Shown: one piece after another, positions 36,386-48,072 of the stretch
How the letters are laid out: the number at the start of each line of letters is the position of its first letter
Position numbering within the stretch: position 1 is the first letter of the stretch
Assembly: GCA_936432065.2 (NCBI GenBank)
Contig: OW386285.2
Span: forward strand, 411,510,547-411,574,546
Direction: 5' to 3'
DNA: 64,000 nucleotides
Source: Rutpela maculata
Taxonomy: Eukaryota; Arthropoda; Insecta; Coleoptera; Cerambycidae
Position numbers and translations under genes: made by a program
The notes under the pieces: model-generated
What the model saw: only the letters and a program-made list of their open reading frames with translations
Told to the model about the DNA's origin: nothing
The model's database searches: none

Positions 36386-36500
36386 TTAGCGCAATGGGAA
36401 GTACCTGAAACTATTTTAAAGATTATACCATTTATGATTTTTTAAATATTTGTAATAAACCGAATATAAACGCATATTTCCCTCTCACTATGCAAAATTA
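36386..36500. mobile_element. MITE copy 2, right part
   Basis: After the TTA duplication the MITE sequence resumes (GCGCAATGGGAAGTACCTG) and runs to TTTCCCTCTCACTATGCAAAAT, the complement of the MITE end. Together with 32694-33387 it forms one copy interrupted by the fold-back. Confidence 0.75.
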
Positions 36501-37278
36501 TATACTTAAGTAGCATGTTCAGATTGTTCAGGTGCAAACATGATTGGAAATTACCTATAGGTGCTATGATTTGTACATTAACCCCTCTAGTAGATGATGC
36601 ACGCCATTCATAATGATAAATGTTATCATGAAATACATATTATTTTAGATAATACACTTTGTATGGTTCGTTTCAGGCTATCGATCCACATCTCATCTGT
36701 TATTTATGCGGTGATTATCTTAATGGCACTTTAAACCATTGCACATACCTTGGCACGAAATTTCGTAATACTTGTAATTTATAATACACTAAGTAAATTT
36801 TCAGTAAACGAATAAGATGACATTTGGGGTCGCAATCTGAATAAATAAACACCGTTAATGAATCTCAAGGAATCAATACCCTGTCGAGTTTAAAGAGACC
36901 TACGTGGTCTAGCACTTTAATGAATATAAATGGAATAAGGAGACATTAACAAGTGAAGGTGAAGATACTACCGAGGTTTATTGTTGTGCGAATCATCGGT
37001 AATTTTGGTTGTATAAAGAAATTACTGATCATATCACATCGAGTCACCTAAAGTATGCGATACTAAGCTGGTGAGGAGTGTCTAACACCTCTAAAAAAAA
37101 AAAAAAATTCTAAGGGAATCGAGACATCGCAGTGACTTATATAGTGAAACAGAAATACGTGATATCTAACAGTTATTTTATAAAAATATATTGGGCAATA
37201 TCTTGTGAAAAATAAACTGTTTACACTCTCCCATGAATATTTCACCAGGCAACAACAAAAATATATTAGCTCACCAAT
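36501..37278. other. Non-coding stretch
   Basis: I see no gene and no clear repeat in this interval. The 60-residue minus frame at 37063-37245 contains a homopolymer-derived Phe run and is not convincing. Confidence 0.45.
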
Positions 37279-37400
37279 GTAGAAAACAATAGGTCAAAGG
37301 TGCTACAAGTACTTAAGTCCAAAATTATTTAACGCATTGCCAGTGTACCTTCAAACAGAAAAAGCAATTTATACTTTTAGTACAGTAACTAGAGGTTTAA
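37279..37400 (+). pseudogene. Short LINE ORF2 C-terminal fragment
   Basis: The reading KTIGQRCYKYLSPKLFNALP followed by VYLQTEKAIYTFS matches the C-terminal QKTIGQRCFTYIGPRLYNIL of the LINE at 7013-12079. Only about 40 codons are left. Confidence 0.7.
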
Positions 37401-37573
37401 ACTTCGGAATAATGTCATATTGAACGGATTTCGTTCATTTTTGGCAATATAATAGTAAATGCTTCACAGAAAAGTTTCTATATTGTGCGGGGGCTTGCTA
37501 ATTTATAAGGGGTGGATGCCACCCCCTCTCGGGGGTTGGCATTTAAAAAATATGTATATTTATTGGAGCTGAA

Positions 37574-39006
37574 ATAGAATCAAATTTTAAGAAGAAAAGA
37601 TTCTATGCAATTTTTCACATGAATTGATAGTTTTTAAGTTATAACGACTTCAAAATTGCGATTTTAGCTTTAAAAAAAAGGTATTTCCAAACGGCTTTCG
37701 GCAAGTATCTCGAAAAGTATTACTTTATTGAAAAAATGTTACAGGCCAATTACAGAAAGTACAAACTGGGAATTAATTTTATTTTTTGTTTATTGATGTA
37801 GGATAAATAATTTCGGAGATATTTAAGTTTATATTTTGCATCCAAGTGTTTCGAAATTCCTTTAAAGTGTAAAATGCATTTTTTTCTAAAGCAAGTGCTT
37901 TAAATGAGCAAAAAAAATTGAACATCTAGGTAATGCTACATCTTAACGAAAAACTGTATTTGAGATAATTTTTTTAAATTACTGGCTAATTAGGGTAACA
38001 AAATGGCGACCTTTTTATTTAAAAAAATATAAATATGCACATTTTTCCGTCATAACTTCTTTATTTCTTATGCTACAAAAACGAATAAAAAAATAATTTG
38101 AAAGCACAATTAACTGTCTTTAATTTCATTTCTTTGTATGCGTGACGTAGGTGTCACAATTTCTGAGATATTTAACATTTAAACTGCATTTTTCGTCTTA
38201 TAAACGTTCGGACGCCATTTGTAAACTTTCATATCTTCGAAACTATTAAATCTATTTAAATAAATAAACAAGCGAAATTCATTATGAGTTTATGAGCTTT
38301 ATTTTTAGTCTCTACCCATTTTTCAATAAAACTAATATTTATTGAGATATTTGGAAAAGGAAAAAAAAATTACATTTTATCGAAAATGCCTTTATAGGTT
38401 AAACTGTATTTTTTTCTAAAGTAAATGCTGTATACAAACCAAAAAATTTGAGCATCTACGTCATGTTATATATTAATGAGAAACAGTGTTTGAAATTCCT
38501 TTTTTTTAATTACTGGCTAATTACAGTAACAAAATGGCGACGTTGTTATTAAAAAAATGTGTAGACCCACATTGCTTCGGTCATAACTTCTTTGTTTTTT
38601 ATGCTACAGAAACAAATAAAAAAATAGTTGAAAACTTAATTAATAACCTATTATTCTACCTATTAGGATCCTTGACGTAAGTGTCACAGATTCTGAGATA
38701 TTTAACTCTCAATCTAAATAATTATCTTATGAACATTTGGATGCCAAATATAAACTTAAATATCTCCGAAATTATTAATCCTACATCAATAAACAAAAAG
38801 TATAATTAATTCCCAGTTTATACTTTCTGTAATTGGTCTGTAACATTTTTTCGATAAAGTAATACTTTTCGAGATACTTGACGAAAGCCGTTTGGAAATA
38901 CCTTTTTTTAAGCTAAAATCGCAATTTTGAGGTCGTTATAATTTAAAAACTATCAATTTATGTGAAAAATTGCATAGAACCTTTTCTTCTTAAAATTTGA
39001 TTCTAC
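37574..39006. mobile_element. Fold-back element 5 with two internal tandem units
   Basis: The outer arms (37574-about 37860 and about 38740-39006) are inverted copies and start with TAGAATCAAATTTTAAG. Between them two units of about 530 bp lie in direct tandem: 37866 onward and 38394 onward. Both contain TTTTTTTCTAAAG, ATTACTGGCTAATTA, AACAAAATGGCGAC and CATAACTTCTTT in the same order. The structure may have grown by unequal exchange. No coding sequence is present. Confidence 0.8.
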
Positions 39007-39059
39007 TGATATGGGATGAAGTTTCCAATTATATGATGTAAAGAACCAAAATGGCCGAC

Positions 39060-39635
39060 TTCCGGTTTCGATCTAATTGACATGAAAATCAAATTTTTAA
39101 ATGGAACAACCTGTATATTTTTGCACATTTGGATCCTGCTGGCCATAATACATATGATCTGATCGTCATATATTATTTTGATCTTAAAAAAACATATATA
39201 TTTTTTTAATTTTTAGTTTTAATCATAGAAGGCCGCGATTTTGCCAAAATTATTAAAAATCAGTCTGCAAGCACCTTTAAAATATTATGTCTTCAGGTAA
39301 TAACATTAAACACGATTTTGGTTTTTCAATTAAATGGAACTCCTATGGGACAACCTGTCATTTAATTAAATCTTTAAATTACGAAAAAAATGGTATGCAT
39401 AATGTCTACCTACCTTACCTACCTCTTATCTTTGTAAAGCTTTTATAGTTAAAAAAAAATGCGATTAAAATTAAAAATTTAAAAAAATCAATATTTTTTT
39501 AAAAATCAAAAATATTTGGAGGTCAGATATTATGTATTTCGGCCAGCAGAATCCAAATATGAAAAACGATACAGGTTGTCCTGTTTAAAAATTCGATATT
39601 CATGTTAATTGCACCGAATTTGTAAAAAATCCATT
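39060..39635. mobile_element. Fold-back element 6
   Basis: The left arm (about 39062-39165) and right arm (about 39518-39635) are inverted copies. They share TAATTGACATGAA, AACAACCTGTAT, TTTGGATCCTGCTGGCC and CAGATC in mirrored order. The words AACCTGTAT and CCCGGTATATT nearby resemble mariner-type ends. It abuts fold-back element 5 with only about 55 bp between them. Confidence 0.7.
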
Positions 39636-40640
39636 CCGCCCATTCAAAAGTTACAAGAGTGTCCCCATTGTCTGAGCCACCCGGTATATTAGTAACTTGC
39701 CCAGAGCTGATATTTATAAGTCAGCGTTATCAGTATTGATTAGATTAAGTTGGTCATTGATGAGTAGGTAGTAATACTAATTTCCATGAACTTCTATATC
39801 ACGTATTTGCTGTACAGTGTGTCCCAAAAGAAACGCATAGAATTCATAGTTTTTCTAAATCTTTGTCCAAAAAATAAAAATAAAATTTCTGGATAGGGCC
39901 ACCCTTATCACCTAGGGGTATAAAAAATAGCCTACGCCTATTCTCAGACCTACCAAATATACATAAAAAATTTCATAAAAATCGGTCGAGCCGTTTCGGA
40001 GGAGTTCGATAACAAACACTGTGACACGAGATTTTTATATATTAGATTAGATTAGCAAATGCAAGTAGCCCCTTTGAGGGGGAGCAGGCAGGTGGGTCTG
40101 TTAGAAAATCTACTTATTTTAACTTGTTCTATGCATAGTTAAAGGGATTTGCTTTTACTCAATAGTGGCAGTATCGAGGCATTTTCGAGTACCAAATCAC
40201 TATACTATTTGGTACTATTTCCTGTTATGGTGTATTTATAGGTATAGTGAAATGACTAGGTGTCTGCTATTGGCAAACAGGCCCGCATTGAATAAATAAA
40301 ATTTGAATAAATCATATTGTCAATCGTTACAATTACAATGGATTATACAAAGTAATTCCGTTTAAAATTTTTAAAATACAATTTTAATTCAATTGTCAAT
40401 TTCCCTATTGCTATTGTTACGTTAATGAATAATATATATTTTTGTAATGCTCTCAATACTAATGTAATGCATTCTAAATAAACTCTGAACTTGTAAAACA
40501 CAAGTATAGCTGCTTACAGAAAGGTTTTTCACCTCAATTAGTTTCAATACAGTGATATTTTAGAGTGGTCAAATACTGTTGTGTTGAATTATATTTATTG
40601 AACTGTTTAAACTATTGTCTATTTCTTGTCGGGTAGCTGG
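39636..40640. other. Stretch with a dispersed-repeat tail, otherwise unassigned
   Basis: At about 39880-40050 the sequence AAATCGGTCGAGCCGTTTCG, GGAGGAGTTCGATAACAAAC and ACTGTGACACGAGATTTTTA ends in a short GATTA repeat. I recognise this wording from 3' ends of repeats common in insect genomes, possibly of a LINE. The rest of the interval shows no gene. Confidence 0.4.
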
Positions 40641-41335
40641 TTCGGAGATTAATCAGGGTCCAAATTAGTTAATAAGACAGCCCAATAAAAATATAAACAA
40701 TTTATTTACTTCTCCAAACAGGTAATGTGTGGCAGTGTTACATAACATACAGGTACAGGTTATATGTCCGTATCTTTTACGGTTCTTAGGACAACATTTT
40801 TCTATTATCTGAGAGAGAGAGAGAGTGAGTGTAACGATTGCGATGTGACGTTTGTTGTTGCTACGGGAGTGGCATCGGGCGTCGGGTGAATATCGTCGAC
40901 TCAGAAGTTTCCCAGTTCAACACGCTGTAGGAGGTCTCCAGGTTAGGCTCATTCGCTCTGGTTTTGGCGGCGAAACGGCGCCGGGGAATGACTAACGACT
41001 CGAGGGGTCCCAGTTCAACACGCTGTAGGATTCCCAGGGTCAGATTGCATTCGTTCCGTCGTGTTTGCGTCGGGAGATGCACAAAACTGCAATATGTCCA
41101 GCTCAGCACGCTGTAGACAGATTGGCAGAATTATCCACTCTGAATTATGTTGATTTGCGGCCGGGCTTTTATATCCGAGAATCCTCGCTTACTGGTGACG
41201 TAGAACTGCGTATAGTTTAGTGTCGTGTGCAAATCCATGCCTCTAGACGGGAGATGGGCAGGTTTGCGGGCCGTGTGCACATTGGTGTCGTGTGTAAATC
41301 CGAAATCTTAGTAATGGAGCAGGAATTTAAAGAAT
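40641..41335 (-). repeat. Possible solo LTR with TATA box and 92-bp internal repeats
   Basis: The region is GC-richer than its flanks. On the minus strand ATATAAAAGCCCGGCCGC at about 41157-41174 is a good TATA box, and AATAAATTG near 40700 could serve for polyadenylation, so promoter and terminator lie in LTR order. The phrase CAGTTCAACACGCTGTAGGA occurs three times (about 40913, 41010 and, with changes, 41100), giving a tandem unit of about 90-95 bp. A GA run lies at about 40809. I could not fix TG...CA ends or a target duplication. The 82-residue minus frame across it is probably not a gene. Confidence 0.4.
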
Positions 41336-41340
41336 GCTTC

Positions 41341-41598
41341 ATTACACTATTGGACTTTTGACAATAAAGAGCCAATAGATATAATATACTTTCTCAAAGT
41401 ATTTGACAAGGTCCATGAGAATCGCTTGTTGCAAAAACTGTACCACATTGGCATTCATGAGCTTTTGTTTACTCAAATTTCGTAATATTTATCAAATCGT
41501 TCCTTTAGAATGAAAATTGATGCCAAACTTTCTCTCGCCCATCCTGTTACTAGTGGTGCCCCGCAAGGATCAGTCTTGGGCCCCATCCTATTCTTGTT
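41341..41598 (+). pseudogene. LINE RT fragment, cut by a later LINE insertion
   Basis: The plus strand reads EPIDIIYFLKVFDKVHENRL followed by LAHPVTSGAPQGSVLGPILF and LLY, a reverse-transcriptase palm segment. It breaks off at about 41598, exactly where the (AAT)n tail of the minus-strand LINE begins. I did not find the continuation beyond that LINE. Confidence 0.75.
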
Positions 41599-41599
41599 G

Positions 41600-44182
41600 T
41601 ATTATAATAATAATAATAATTTTATTTCATCCAAATGATCATGTACATGATATAGGATATGTCAAGAAATTATCTGAAATATCAGATATAATATAAAAAT
41701 ACAACAATATTAACAGTCACATACGAAACACAATAAGACAAATATAACTAGAACAAACAACATAAAATTACGATTTAAAGTATGCAAAATAAAAATGCCA
41801 AATAGTGTATATAACAAGATAAACATTAAAATAAAATAAAATAATATATTATTGGTAATCAAGAGATGCAGATAAAAATTCCTTGGTGCTATAAAAACAT
41901 CCATTAACCAACATGACTTTTATATATTTTTTAAACATATCTAAACTTGCAACATTTTTCAAATTAGTAGGCAATTTATTGTATAATTTGATGCAGTTAT
42001 AATTTGCTGAATGTTTGTATGTTGTAGTATTATGACGAGGAATATTCAATAGCTCACCGTGCCTCGTGTTGTGTTCATGAAAACAGGAATTATTGGTGAA
42101 TAGATGATACTGCCTTTTAACAAATGTTACGCATTTGTATATATATATTGAAGGGGCAGTGAGAATTTTATTATTTATAAAAACCTGCCTACAACTTTCA
42201 ATGCTCCTCATATTAAAAATTAGCCTTAAAAGTTTCTTTTGGGCTACAAAAATTCTGTTAAAATCTCTAGCATATCCCCAGTTTATTATATTGAGAGAAA
42301 TATGTGAGTATGCCATGGCATAATATATGCTTAGAAGTCCTGAAACAGTTAGGATATCTTTCATTTGTAAGATCGCATAATACGACTTGTTTAGTTTTTT
42401 ACAAACACCGTCCACATGAGCGCCCCAGGTAAGTCTATTATCAATGCAAGTACCTAGGAACATTACTGAATCTGAAAATTCCATATCACCGGTCTGTATT
42501 TTGCTAGCAGGAATGCCCCTTCTTATAAAAAAATTTATACATTTGGTTTTGGTTTTATTCAAAACAAGTCTGTTCCTCTCGCACCATATGCTTAAATCAC
42601 ATATAGCACTTTGGATCAGATTTTCTAGCTGTTGTGGTGTTTCTGTTGATACAGTTATAGTTGTATCATCTGCGAACATTGTAACTAAGCCCCCTGGGAT
42701 ATGGATAGGAAGGTCGTTAATAAATAACAAAAACAGTAATGGGCCTAGTACAGATCCCTGTGGAACACCGAGTTTTACATCGTGCGCAGCTGACTTGGTA
42801 CCATTATTGTTAATTACCATATTTCGCCCCTCAAGATACGATTGGATCCAACTAATTAAATTGCCTGGTAAGTTGTAACTACTGAGTTTCGTTATTAAAA
42901 AATTTGGGCATACGGAATCAAATGCCTTAGACAGATCAAAAAGTAATGAGGCAACATATCTACCCCTATCAAGCTCTATGTAAACGAAATTCAGTAATTC
43001 ACAAGTAGCTGACTCAACAGATCTGTTCTTTCTAAAACCATGCTGAAAGTTGGTCAATAATGAATTGTTCTCCAAATATATAGAGAGGCACTGACAGACA
43101 ACTTTTTCAAACAGTTTTGATAGAGCATTAAGAATTGAAATTTGTCTATAGTTATCAACATTGTTTAAGTCACCCTTCTTATATACTGGTAGGACTAAGG
43201 CGGTTTTAAATACATCCGGAAAACATCCTTGGTGTAGTGATTGATTTAATAAGTACAGCAGAGGTTGCATAATTAAATCTAAAATATAAGAGATAGTGAC
43301 CAATGATAGTTCATCAGTCCCTGATGATTTTTTATTTTTTATTTGAACTAGAGCATCAATAACATCAGATTCGGTGATGGTACCTATATACAGGTTCGAG
43401 TTATTCTTGTTTGGCATCATTGTACAAGGTAGAGCCAAATTCTGTCCAAAGTGGTTAATAGCATTCTGCTCAGCTGCATTAGAGAAGTGGCTGGCGAAGA
43501 GATCGGCAACTTCTTTGGGATTATCTATACAATCACCATTGTAATTAAGAACTATAGGTTTCATGTCACAATTTTTCCTTCCCAATTTAAAATTTATTAT
43601 GTTCCAAGTCTCCTTGGTCTTATTGGATGAGTTATTTATTTTTTTATTATAATAGTTTGACTTGGCTAGTTTAATATTAAGTTTATGTTCCTGTTTTTTA
43701 ATTTTATACAAGTTAGTTATATCAGGAAGCCCTGTATTTGTCATGAGCCAGAATAGTCCTTTCAATTCCTCACCTTCTTTGACAATATCGTTTGTTACCC
43801 ACTTATTGTAATTGGGCTGCCTTCTGTATATTTTTTTTAAAGGACAAGAAACATTAAAAGCCCAGCTTAAACAATCCACAAATGATTTGAAACCCATATT
43901 TATATCGAAATCAAACAAATAGGTCCAATTTATGTTACTTAGTCTAGTTCGAAACTCATTTAAATTATTTGCAAAAAGTTGTCTAGCAAAAACAGGAACT
44001 TCATTCTTAGATGATTGCTTGGTGATTATAAAATTTAGCTTCAGGATATGCGCGAAATGGTCAGCTATGTTCGGATTTACTAAATTGCAATCATATACCG
44101 AATTATCTAGGTTGGTAACCATGTAGTCTATACAAGAGGAACTAGTATGGCCATTCTTATTCGTAATTGTCCAATATTCCTA
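41600..44182 (-). mobile_element. 5'-truncated LINE with long ORF2 frame
   Basis: A (AAT)n run at about 41601-41620 marks the 3' end, followed by a 3' UTR of about 230 bp. ORF2 is open from about 44180 to 41849. It starts inside the endonuclease (TSSSCIDYMV, then PNIADHFAHIL with the catalytic DH). RT motifs are NKKSSGTDELS, YRQISILNALSK, FDLSKAFDSVCPNF, LGVPQGSVLGPLLFLLFIND and MFADDTTITVS. The C-terminus has NTRHGELLNIPRHNTTTYKH and ends FYSTKEFLSAS. The first part of EN and all of ORF1 are missing; weak EN-like wording continues to about 44400 in other frames. About 775 codons without a stop indicate a young copy. Confidence 0.9.
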
Positions 44183-44519
44183 GATTACTGCAAAATGTCT
44201 CAGTATGCCGGTCGTAGTAGTGTGTGCGTAAGAAAATGAACTCCCAGTAATATTCCTCCTTTAAACTCTCCATTAATGAACACAACCTCTCTGCTGTTTG
44301 GACTCCACATTACTTCTTTGTATGTACGTCTGTTATTATTACTTATACATATTGTATCGTCTGTCACATTGTTTGTGTGATATTTGGATTTGTATTTTTG
44401 CAAAAGTACTCAATTATTCGGATAAAAAAGTTCCAATAATACAACTGTATCAGAAACTGAATCAATCAATTAGATGTTCAAACTGTGTACCACCAGCTTT
44501 TATACGATAATACTAGTTT

Positions 44520-44850
44520 TGTTTGAAAAGTGTCCTTATATTTTGATGTATTTGTGAGGTTCTTTGACAGCATTCTTCAACAATAATACGTCAGGACTCT
44601 TCCAGAGCCTCAGGTTCCGTTGAATAAATTTTGCTTTTCAAAAGGCCTGACATCAAATAGTCAAGCGGAGCTAAATATAAATGGCCTTCCAGATAACGAT
44701 GATCATTTTCGATCATATGAATGGATAAGGTCTTCCAGTAATTCCAAATACGTTGCACCTGTCAGATTACGATCAATAATAAGAAAAATGGGACCAACCA
44801 GATGGTTTCCAAAAATACCGACCCAGACATTCACTTTTTGAGGGGAAGGA
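44520..44850 (-). pseudogene. Mariner-like transposase fragment
   Basis: On the minus strand from about 44842 the reading KKVNVWVGIFGNHLVGPIFL followed by DRNLTGATYLELLEDLIHSY is the conserved segment between the first and second catalytic acids of Tc1/mariner transposases. Downstream it dissolves in stops and frameshifts. The corresponding segment is VNVWCAVSYHVGVIGPYFIE in the intact copy at 55182-56234. Confidence 0.8.
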
Positions 44851-45029
44851 TAGTTTGCTATTTGAAAAAGCTGGGGTGGCTACCTAAGTGTGTAGTAAAA
44901 CTAAAAATTATAAATTGCACCAAAGGTTCTGTTATTGAAAATAAAAAGCAACCTGTCTAGGGGTTCTTTTGTACAATTAATATTTTAACAATTATAGTCA
45001 TGTATCAATATTTTTTTACACACGCTCTA

Positions 45030-45545
45030 TACCAAGATATAAGTAATAATGTATTCCAAACACGGCTAATTTTTCATAATTTGACACTTTTCCATCACTT
45101 CCGGTTTCCCCGAAAATGTCCCCAACTTTTGAAGTTTTATATGGAACACCCTGTATATTTTTACATTTTTGGATTCCGGAGACGATTTTAAGTACGACTG
45201 CGTAGTTTTAAAATTTTTTGAGACTACTTGATTTATTTAGGGCTATTTTTATTTTTGCATCTAGAGTACACTCAAATCAATCAAATGGACCAAAACAATA
45301 AGAGAAAATTGTAAATGTGAGATTTTTCGAATTGGTTTGGTAGCTACGACAAACCGAAATTTCCGAAATCACTAATTTGTAATTATGTCAACTTTTTCAA
45401 ATGGCAACATCATTTAGACACCCAGTAGTTGAACACTGATACAACAAATCCATTGATACCTTCAAATCAAAAATCGGTTTGACATTAACCGATATACACA
45501 AGTTCTTGGTGGATATCGATATTTTCAATATTTTCCAATTGCAGA
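45030..45545 (-). repeat. Dispersed repeat, inverted copy at 58.2-58.7 kb
   Basis: This block is the reverse complement of 58185-58700. Shared stretches include CTTCCGGTTTCCCCGAAAAT, ACACCCTGTATATTTTTACA, GATTCCGGAGACGATTT and GAGATTTTTCGAATTGGTTT. Identity by eye is around 85%. The motif GGGTGTTCCATTTAAAA at the 58-kb copy resembles mariner-type ends. No coding sequence is present. The two copies, 13 kb apart and inverted, could pair. Confidence 0.8.
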
Positions 45546-46925
45546 GGAACAAATCAGGAGAGGAATTATAACAATCCTGCAGCTTTTATCGTTTTTTTTT
45601 TCTCCTCTTGGCTTTGGATGAAACCATCAGCCAGTAGCTCTTGATTTATAACACACTCGTGACACATGCAAACAAAACTCTTCCAGCATATTCAACGTGA
45701 TCTACCAGGACATGCAGAAAATTTAACACTAGGTTGTCCCCACCGAAAGGAGTAAAAAAATGAAAAATTAAAAAAAAAAATGACCAAAAAAATTACCTTA
45801 TTTTTTTTGTAGGAATGCGCCGCCAATGACTTCAACTAATCTAACGTAACGCGGTACAACCATATCACTTTATCAGACTTAGGATTGACACTACTGACAG
45901 CAAAGCTGGATAATAAGATAGAAGTGACTTTTGGTTTTAATCAAATCACACTACAGAAATACCGAAATAAATCGAAATAAATCGAAATAAATCGAAGACG
46001 TTGATCTCATGCTGAAATGACAAGCAGATATACGAGATATTTAGTTAAACCGGTCAATGACACGGCCGTGTGACTATTGTTCGACCGGAAGCAAAAAACG
46101 CGGCTCTCTAGGGGTCTCCACACGATCCAGCGGCACGGAGCCAGCCTTTTCGGCATGCTTTGAACTCATTCGTAAAAGTGAATTGGTCCGCTGGAATTCC
46201 AATTATCTTCAAAGCGTACCAACAATGTTGACTACCTGCCGCTGGATCGTGTGTAGATCTCTTTTTTTGATCTCGCCGGCAGGCTCACTTTTTATGCCAA
46301 TAATTAAGGAAATGTAAACAACTCGAATACGTTCTTTCACCAGTAAGTTCGTCGACCTCTTCCGAATTAGGTCAGGACTTACCAGGGTATTTTTTAACAT
46401 ACATGTTATGTATCCAAGTGGATACGCAGTATTTTAAAGTGGATACGGTGTAAAACCGAAATGGATTAGTAAGCGTAAAATAATAGCAAAGAAAATCAAT
46501 CTAATCAATGTAAGCTAGGCTTAAAATTTATTTAAATTTCTAACTTTTATAATACAACAAACAAGAATGAGAACAAATAAAATATAAAAGAAAAAAAAAC
46601 AAAATTTCACTCCAAATACAAATCTTACACACATCTAAGAACACAAATCAAAATTCGAGACGATTGTTCATAGTTTTTTCACTTCAAGACATTCTGTGAG
46701 CAGTATTAATGTTGTTGCAGTGGGAAAAAAATTAATTTTCATATGAATATATATCGATATTGGTTCATTATTTAAATTTTTAATATATTTTTTTTTAATT
46801 TTTTGACAGTTTATTATGTCATTAATAAAAGTTGATCTAGTCATTTAAAAATTTGCCTCGACAAATGTGTGGGGAATTTAATTGCCTTTAATTAAAAAAA
46901 AAAATTATCCCGATCCGATGGATAT
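45546..46925. other. Unassigned interval with two small repeats
   Basis: At about 45958-45998 a 10-bp unit AAATAAATCG is repeated about four times. At 46107-46132 and 46235-46260 CACACGATCCAGCGGCA and TGCCGCTGGATCGTGTG form an inverted pair around a loop of about 100 bp. I see no convincing gene; the 86-residue frame at 46057 crosses this hairpin. Confidence 0.5.
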
Positions 46926-47295
46926 TAGGGTGGCCCATCTCTATAGGAGGTGAATTTTTTTTGCGTATTTTTTAAGTCTCACCCCACGAAAATATACTAT
47001 TATACTAGGAATAATTTATGTCAAAGTTTCAGATAATTCGGTGAACGGTAACTCGTGCCGCATTCAGGTAGAAATTTGTAGATAAGATTTTATTATGAAA
47101 ACCCGTGCCGCATTCAGGTAGAAATTTGTAGATAAGATTTTATTACGGTAATACACTTAAATTTTACTTAAAATACAAATATCTACCTCTTCTCTCATAA
47201 TGTTTTATTGGTGTAATTATTTCCTAGAAATTATTTGTTTTGGAAGTTTGGAAATATAATGCACCTACGGTAGGTTTTTATGTCAGTTTGCAATT

Positions 47296-48072
47296 GTGTT
47301 TTACAGTGGTGACATTATAAGTTCTAGCATACGTTCCTTTTTGAAAAAACATTTAACGATGGCTGATGTTAGATCCTTACGAAAGGATACTTTCATTTAC
47401 TTAGTTGGACACTATTCGTCACAAATCATTGGCAATAAATTGCCGTCTAATAGACAAGTATTACAAGTGCTCTTTTATAACATTCGTGAAGTGAAGCTAA
47501 GTGTACATGAAAGTGCTAAATTAACAATAAAAGAGGTGTCAGTTTTTTGGGATAAAGCTCGCATTCCGACACGTCAGGATTTTCATTGTGTTAAACAACT
47601 AGATATACTTTATGCAGAGTGGAGGAACTTACAAAAATCGGCTAAAAGGGTCAGTGCGGGAGTAAAGAAAAAAATTTCGTTGAAAAATTGGACGATCTTT
47701 TTGACATTTCTCATGCAAATGCATTGGAGTTGATGAAAATAGATGAAGATAAGCAGTTTTTAATTAACCAAAGAAAAAAGGGACGTCCTGGATTTATGCA
47801 TGGTATTGATTACCAACTTGCTTCTCAAGAAAAATCAGCTGAGGAGAAATTACAGAAATTATCCGAACGAATGCAACGAAGTCAACAAGAAAAAGCTAGA
47901 TTAGAGGAAACAGTCACCTGTCCATCATCAAGTAGTAATTCAGCCGACTCCAACGAAAATGAAGATGAAATAATCGAAGCCCAAGAAGAGTTGTTACAAG
48001 ACCAGCCTGACCCGTCACAGCCAAAAAAGATGAGATTGTATGGAACATGTAACATCATCACACCAAAAATAG
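47296..48072 (+). pseudogene. hAT-like transposase copy B, N-terminal part
   Basis: The frame matches copy A from MFYSGDIISSSIRSFLKKHL onward. A one-base deletion at about 47660 (GGGAGTAAAG against GGGAGGTAAAG in copy A) shifts the frame, and the protein continues from about 47688 (MDDLFDISHANALELMKIDE). A Ser/Glu-rich linker leads to GTCNIITPKI, where the other hAT element is inserted after codons for TPKIV. The coding sequence resumes at 49428. Function of the N-terminal part is not known. Confidence 0.8.

Larger units (their letters stand above)
33385..36388. mobile_element. Fold-back element 4, ~1-kb arms, TTA target duplication
   Basis: The element spans 33388-36385 (2998 bp). The ends read TAGGCCAGGCTAGATAAG inward on both sides. 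The left arm 33388-34386 and right arm 35376-36385 are inverted copies of high identity, and the loop is about 990 bp. TTA is present at 33385-33387 and 36386-36388. Joining the flanks gives TTCCTTAGCGCAATGGG, which matches the uninterrupted MITE at 13226 (CTCCTTAGAGCAATGGG on its minus strand). This confirms the 3-bp duplication. The open frames in the arms are mirror images of each other and are not genes. A TTA duplication would fit PIF/Harbinger, but no transposase is present. Confidence 0.93.

Noticed and set aside
42444..42878. A 144-codon plus-strand frame
   Set aside because: It is antisense to the LINE RT at 41849-44182.
46057..46400. Host gene on either strand
   Set aside because: The frames cross a 22-bp inverted pair and have no motif; most likely repeat-derived.
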